Assembly (NCBI GenBank): GCA_023277325.1
Contig: JALRIQ010000298.1
Coordinates: forward strand, 1-7,656
Reading direction: 5' to 3'
DNA length: 7,656 bases
Origin: Bacteroidia bacterium
GTDB taxonomy: Bacteria > Bacteroidota > Bacteroidia > UBA8524
Below the pieces are notes generated by a model. The model worked only from the letters and a program-made list of their open reading frames with translations, was not told the DNA's origin and did not search any database. Positions 7,255 through 7,656 of the stretch are shown in pieces. The translations under genes were made by a program, and so were the position numbers. Position 1 is the first letter of the stretch. Each line of letters begins with the position of its first letter.

Positions 7255-7656
7255 TCAGTCAGATTTAGGTTTGTCATAGAGAAACTCCACATGGTAGTGG
7301 TCATCGTGCCGCAGCCAGTTTTTTTTATAGACAAAGCTAATGTCCTTAATTTTCGGTCCATATTCTGTCGCGTAGAGTTTGGGTAAAAACTCAGGGGCAA
7401 AGATGATGCGTCGAATGCTAATGCCGTATTGCTTGCCTTGGGTTTTCAAGAAATAAAGGTGGGCGGCCATGCTTTCAAAATCAATGGCATACTTACCACT
7501 GATAGCAGCAGTGTCGAATTCACAGGAATAGGCAAAACGGTTGAATATATGGGTAGGAAGGGTGGTGATACTTGAGTCCTTTAGCCGTATCACAGGCACC
7601 ATAAAATCAATGACCAAGCCATTTTGGTGGGTATAATGGGGCCAGAATTTTCCGCC
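7255..7656 (-). CDS. Penicillin-insensitive murein endopeptidase-like zinc peptidase (M74/LAS type), C-terminal part
   Basis: The last 133 codons of a gene that enters from beyond the right edge; the N-terminus is outside the window. The fragment starts GGKFWPHYTHQNGLVID and ends with a HDDHYHVEF motif near the stop. Numbering from the window edge, His7, His10 and Asp17 (HxxH-x6-D) and His117, His120 and His122 (HxxHxH) reproduce the spacing I recall for MepA of E. coli, where a His, an Asp and the last His of these two motifs hold the catalytic zinc. MepA cuts the D-Ala to diaminopimelate cross-link of peptidoglycan in the periplasm, so a cell-wall remodelling role is likely. Other LAS-fold peptidases or amidases share these motifs, so exact bond specificity is inference. 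No in-frame ATG lies before FMVPV, but the zinc motif upstream of it shows the gene continues past the edge, and the TTG at 7617 should not be taken as a start. The gene converges on the TPR gene with a 6-base gap and no terminator between. Confidence 0.75.
   Translation of the reverse strand, partial: GGKFWPHYTHQNGLVIDFMVPVIRLKDSSITTLPTHIFNRFAYSCEFDTAAISGKYAIDFESMAAHLYFLKTQGKQYGISIRRIIFAPEFLPKLYATEYGPKIKDISFVYKKNWLRHDDHYHVEFLYDKPKSD

Noticed and set aside
7167..7400. Minus-strand 77-codon frame overlapping the TPR gene end and the peptidase gene
   Set aside because: It is in another frame of the same strand as the peptidase gene, which carries zinc-site motifs; the overlapping frame has none.
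1..7656. Mobile element, CRISPR array, tRNA/rRNA gene or defence system
   Set aside because: No transposase or integrase motifs, direct-repeat arrays, terminal inverted repeats or cloverleaf sequences were seen; the genes are housekeeping or ordinary exported Bacteroidota proteins.

Overview
The window comes from the Bacteroidota. The evidence is a large secreted protein with a C-terminal CHU_C-type (type B) type IX secretion signal, a lysyl-tRNA synthetase N-terminus that reads as Bacteroidota-like, -7 promoter-like elements of the TAnnTTTG kind close to start codons, and no convincing Shine-Dalgarno sequences. Base composition is about 40-45% GC, except for the first ~280 bases, which are about 57% GC by hand count.

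Layout: (1) 1-1166, minus strand: an open reading frame that begins as a normal lysS (class II lysyl-tRNA synthetase). After about residue 295 it turns, in frame, into a piece of a proteobacterial-looking histidinol-phosphate aminotransferase (hisC) that runs off the window edge. I read this as a chimeric join, most likely an assembly or library artefact, not as a new fusion enzyme. (2) 1167-1294: a divergent intergenic promoter region with a perfect 14-bp palindrome. (3) 1295-4324, plus strand: a 1009-residue exported protein made of a signal peptide, an N-terminal DUF7948-like domain, seven SBBP-like propeller repeats, two PKD domains and the type B T9SS signal. (4) 4325-4422: two hairpins whose T-tracts both face the minus strand. 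(5) 4423-5304, minus strand: sucD, the alpha subunit of succinate-CoA ligase. (6) 5305-5451: a divergent promoter region. (7) 5452-7248, plus strand: a 598-residue exported protein of tandem TPR repeats. (8) 7255-7656, minus strand: the C-terminal part of a zinc endopeptidase resembling the murein endopeptidase MepA (peptidase family M74), cut by the window edge.

The genes do not form an operon. They alternate strand (minus, plus, minus, plus, minus), so each has its own promoter, and lysS and sucD are housekeeping genes. The two plus-strand products are both exported and built from protein-interaction repeats, and the last gene probably acts on peptidoglycan. Nothing in the sequence ties them into one pathway. 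I found no mobile element, CRISPR array, tRNA, rRNA or riboswitch, and no clear new multi-gene system. The observation most worth checking is the lysS/hisC join.
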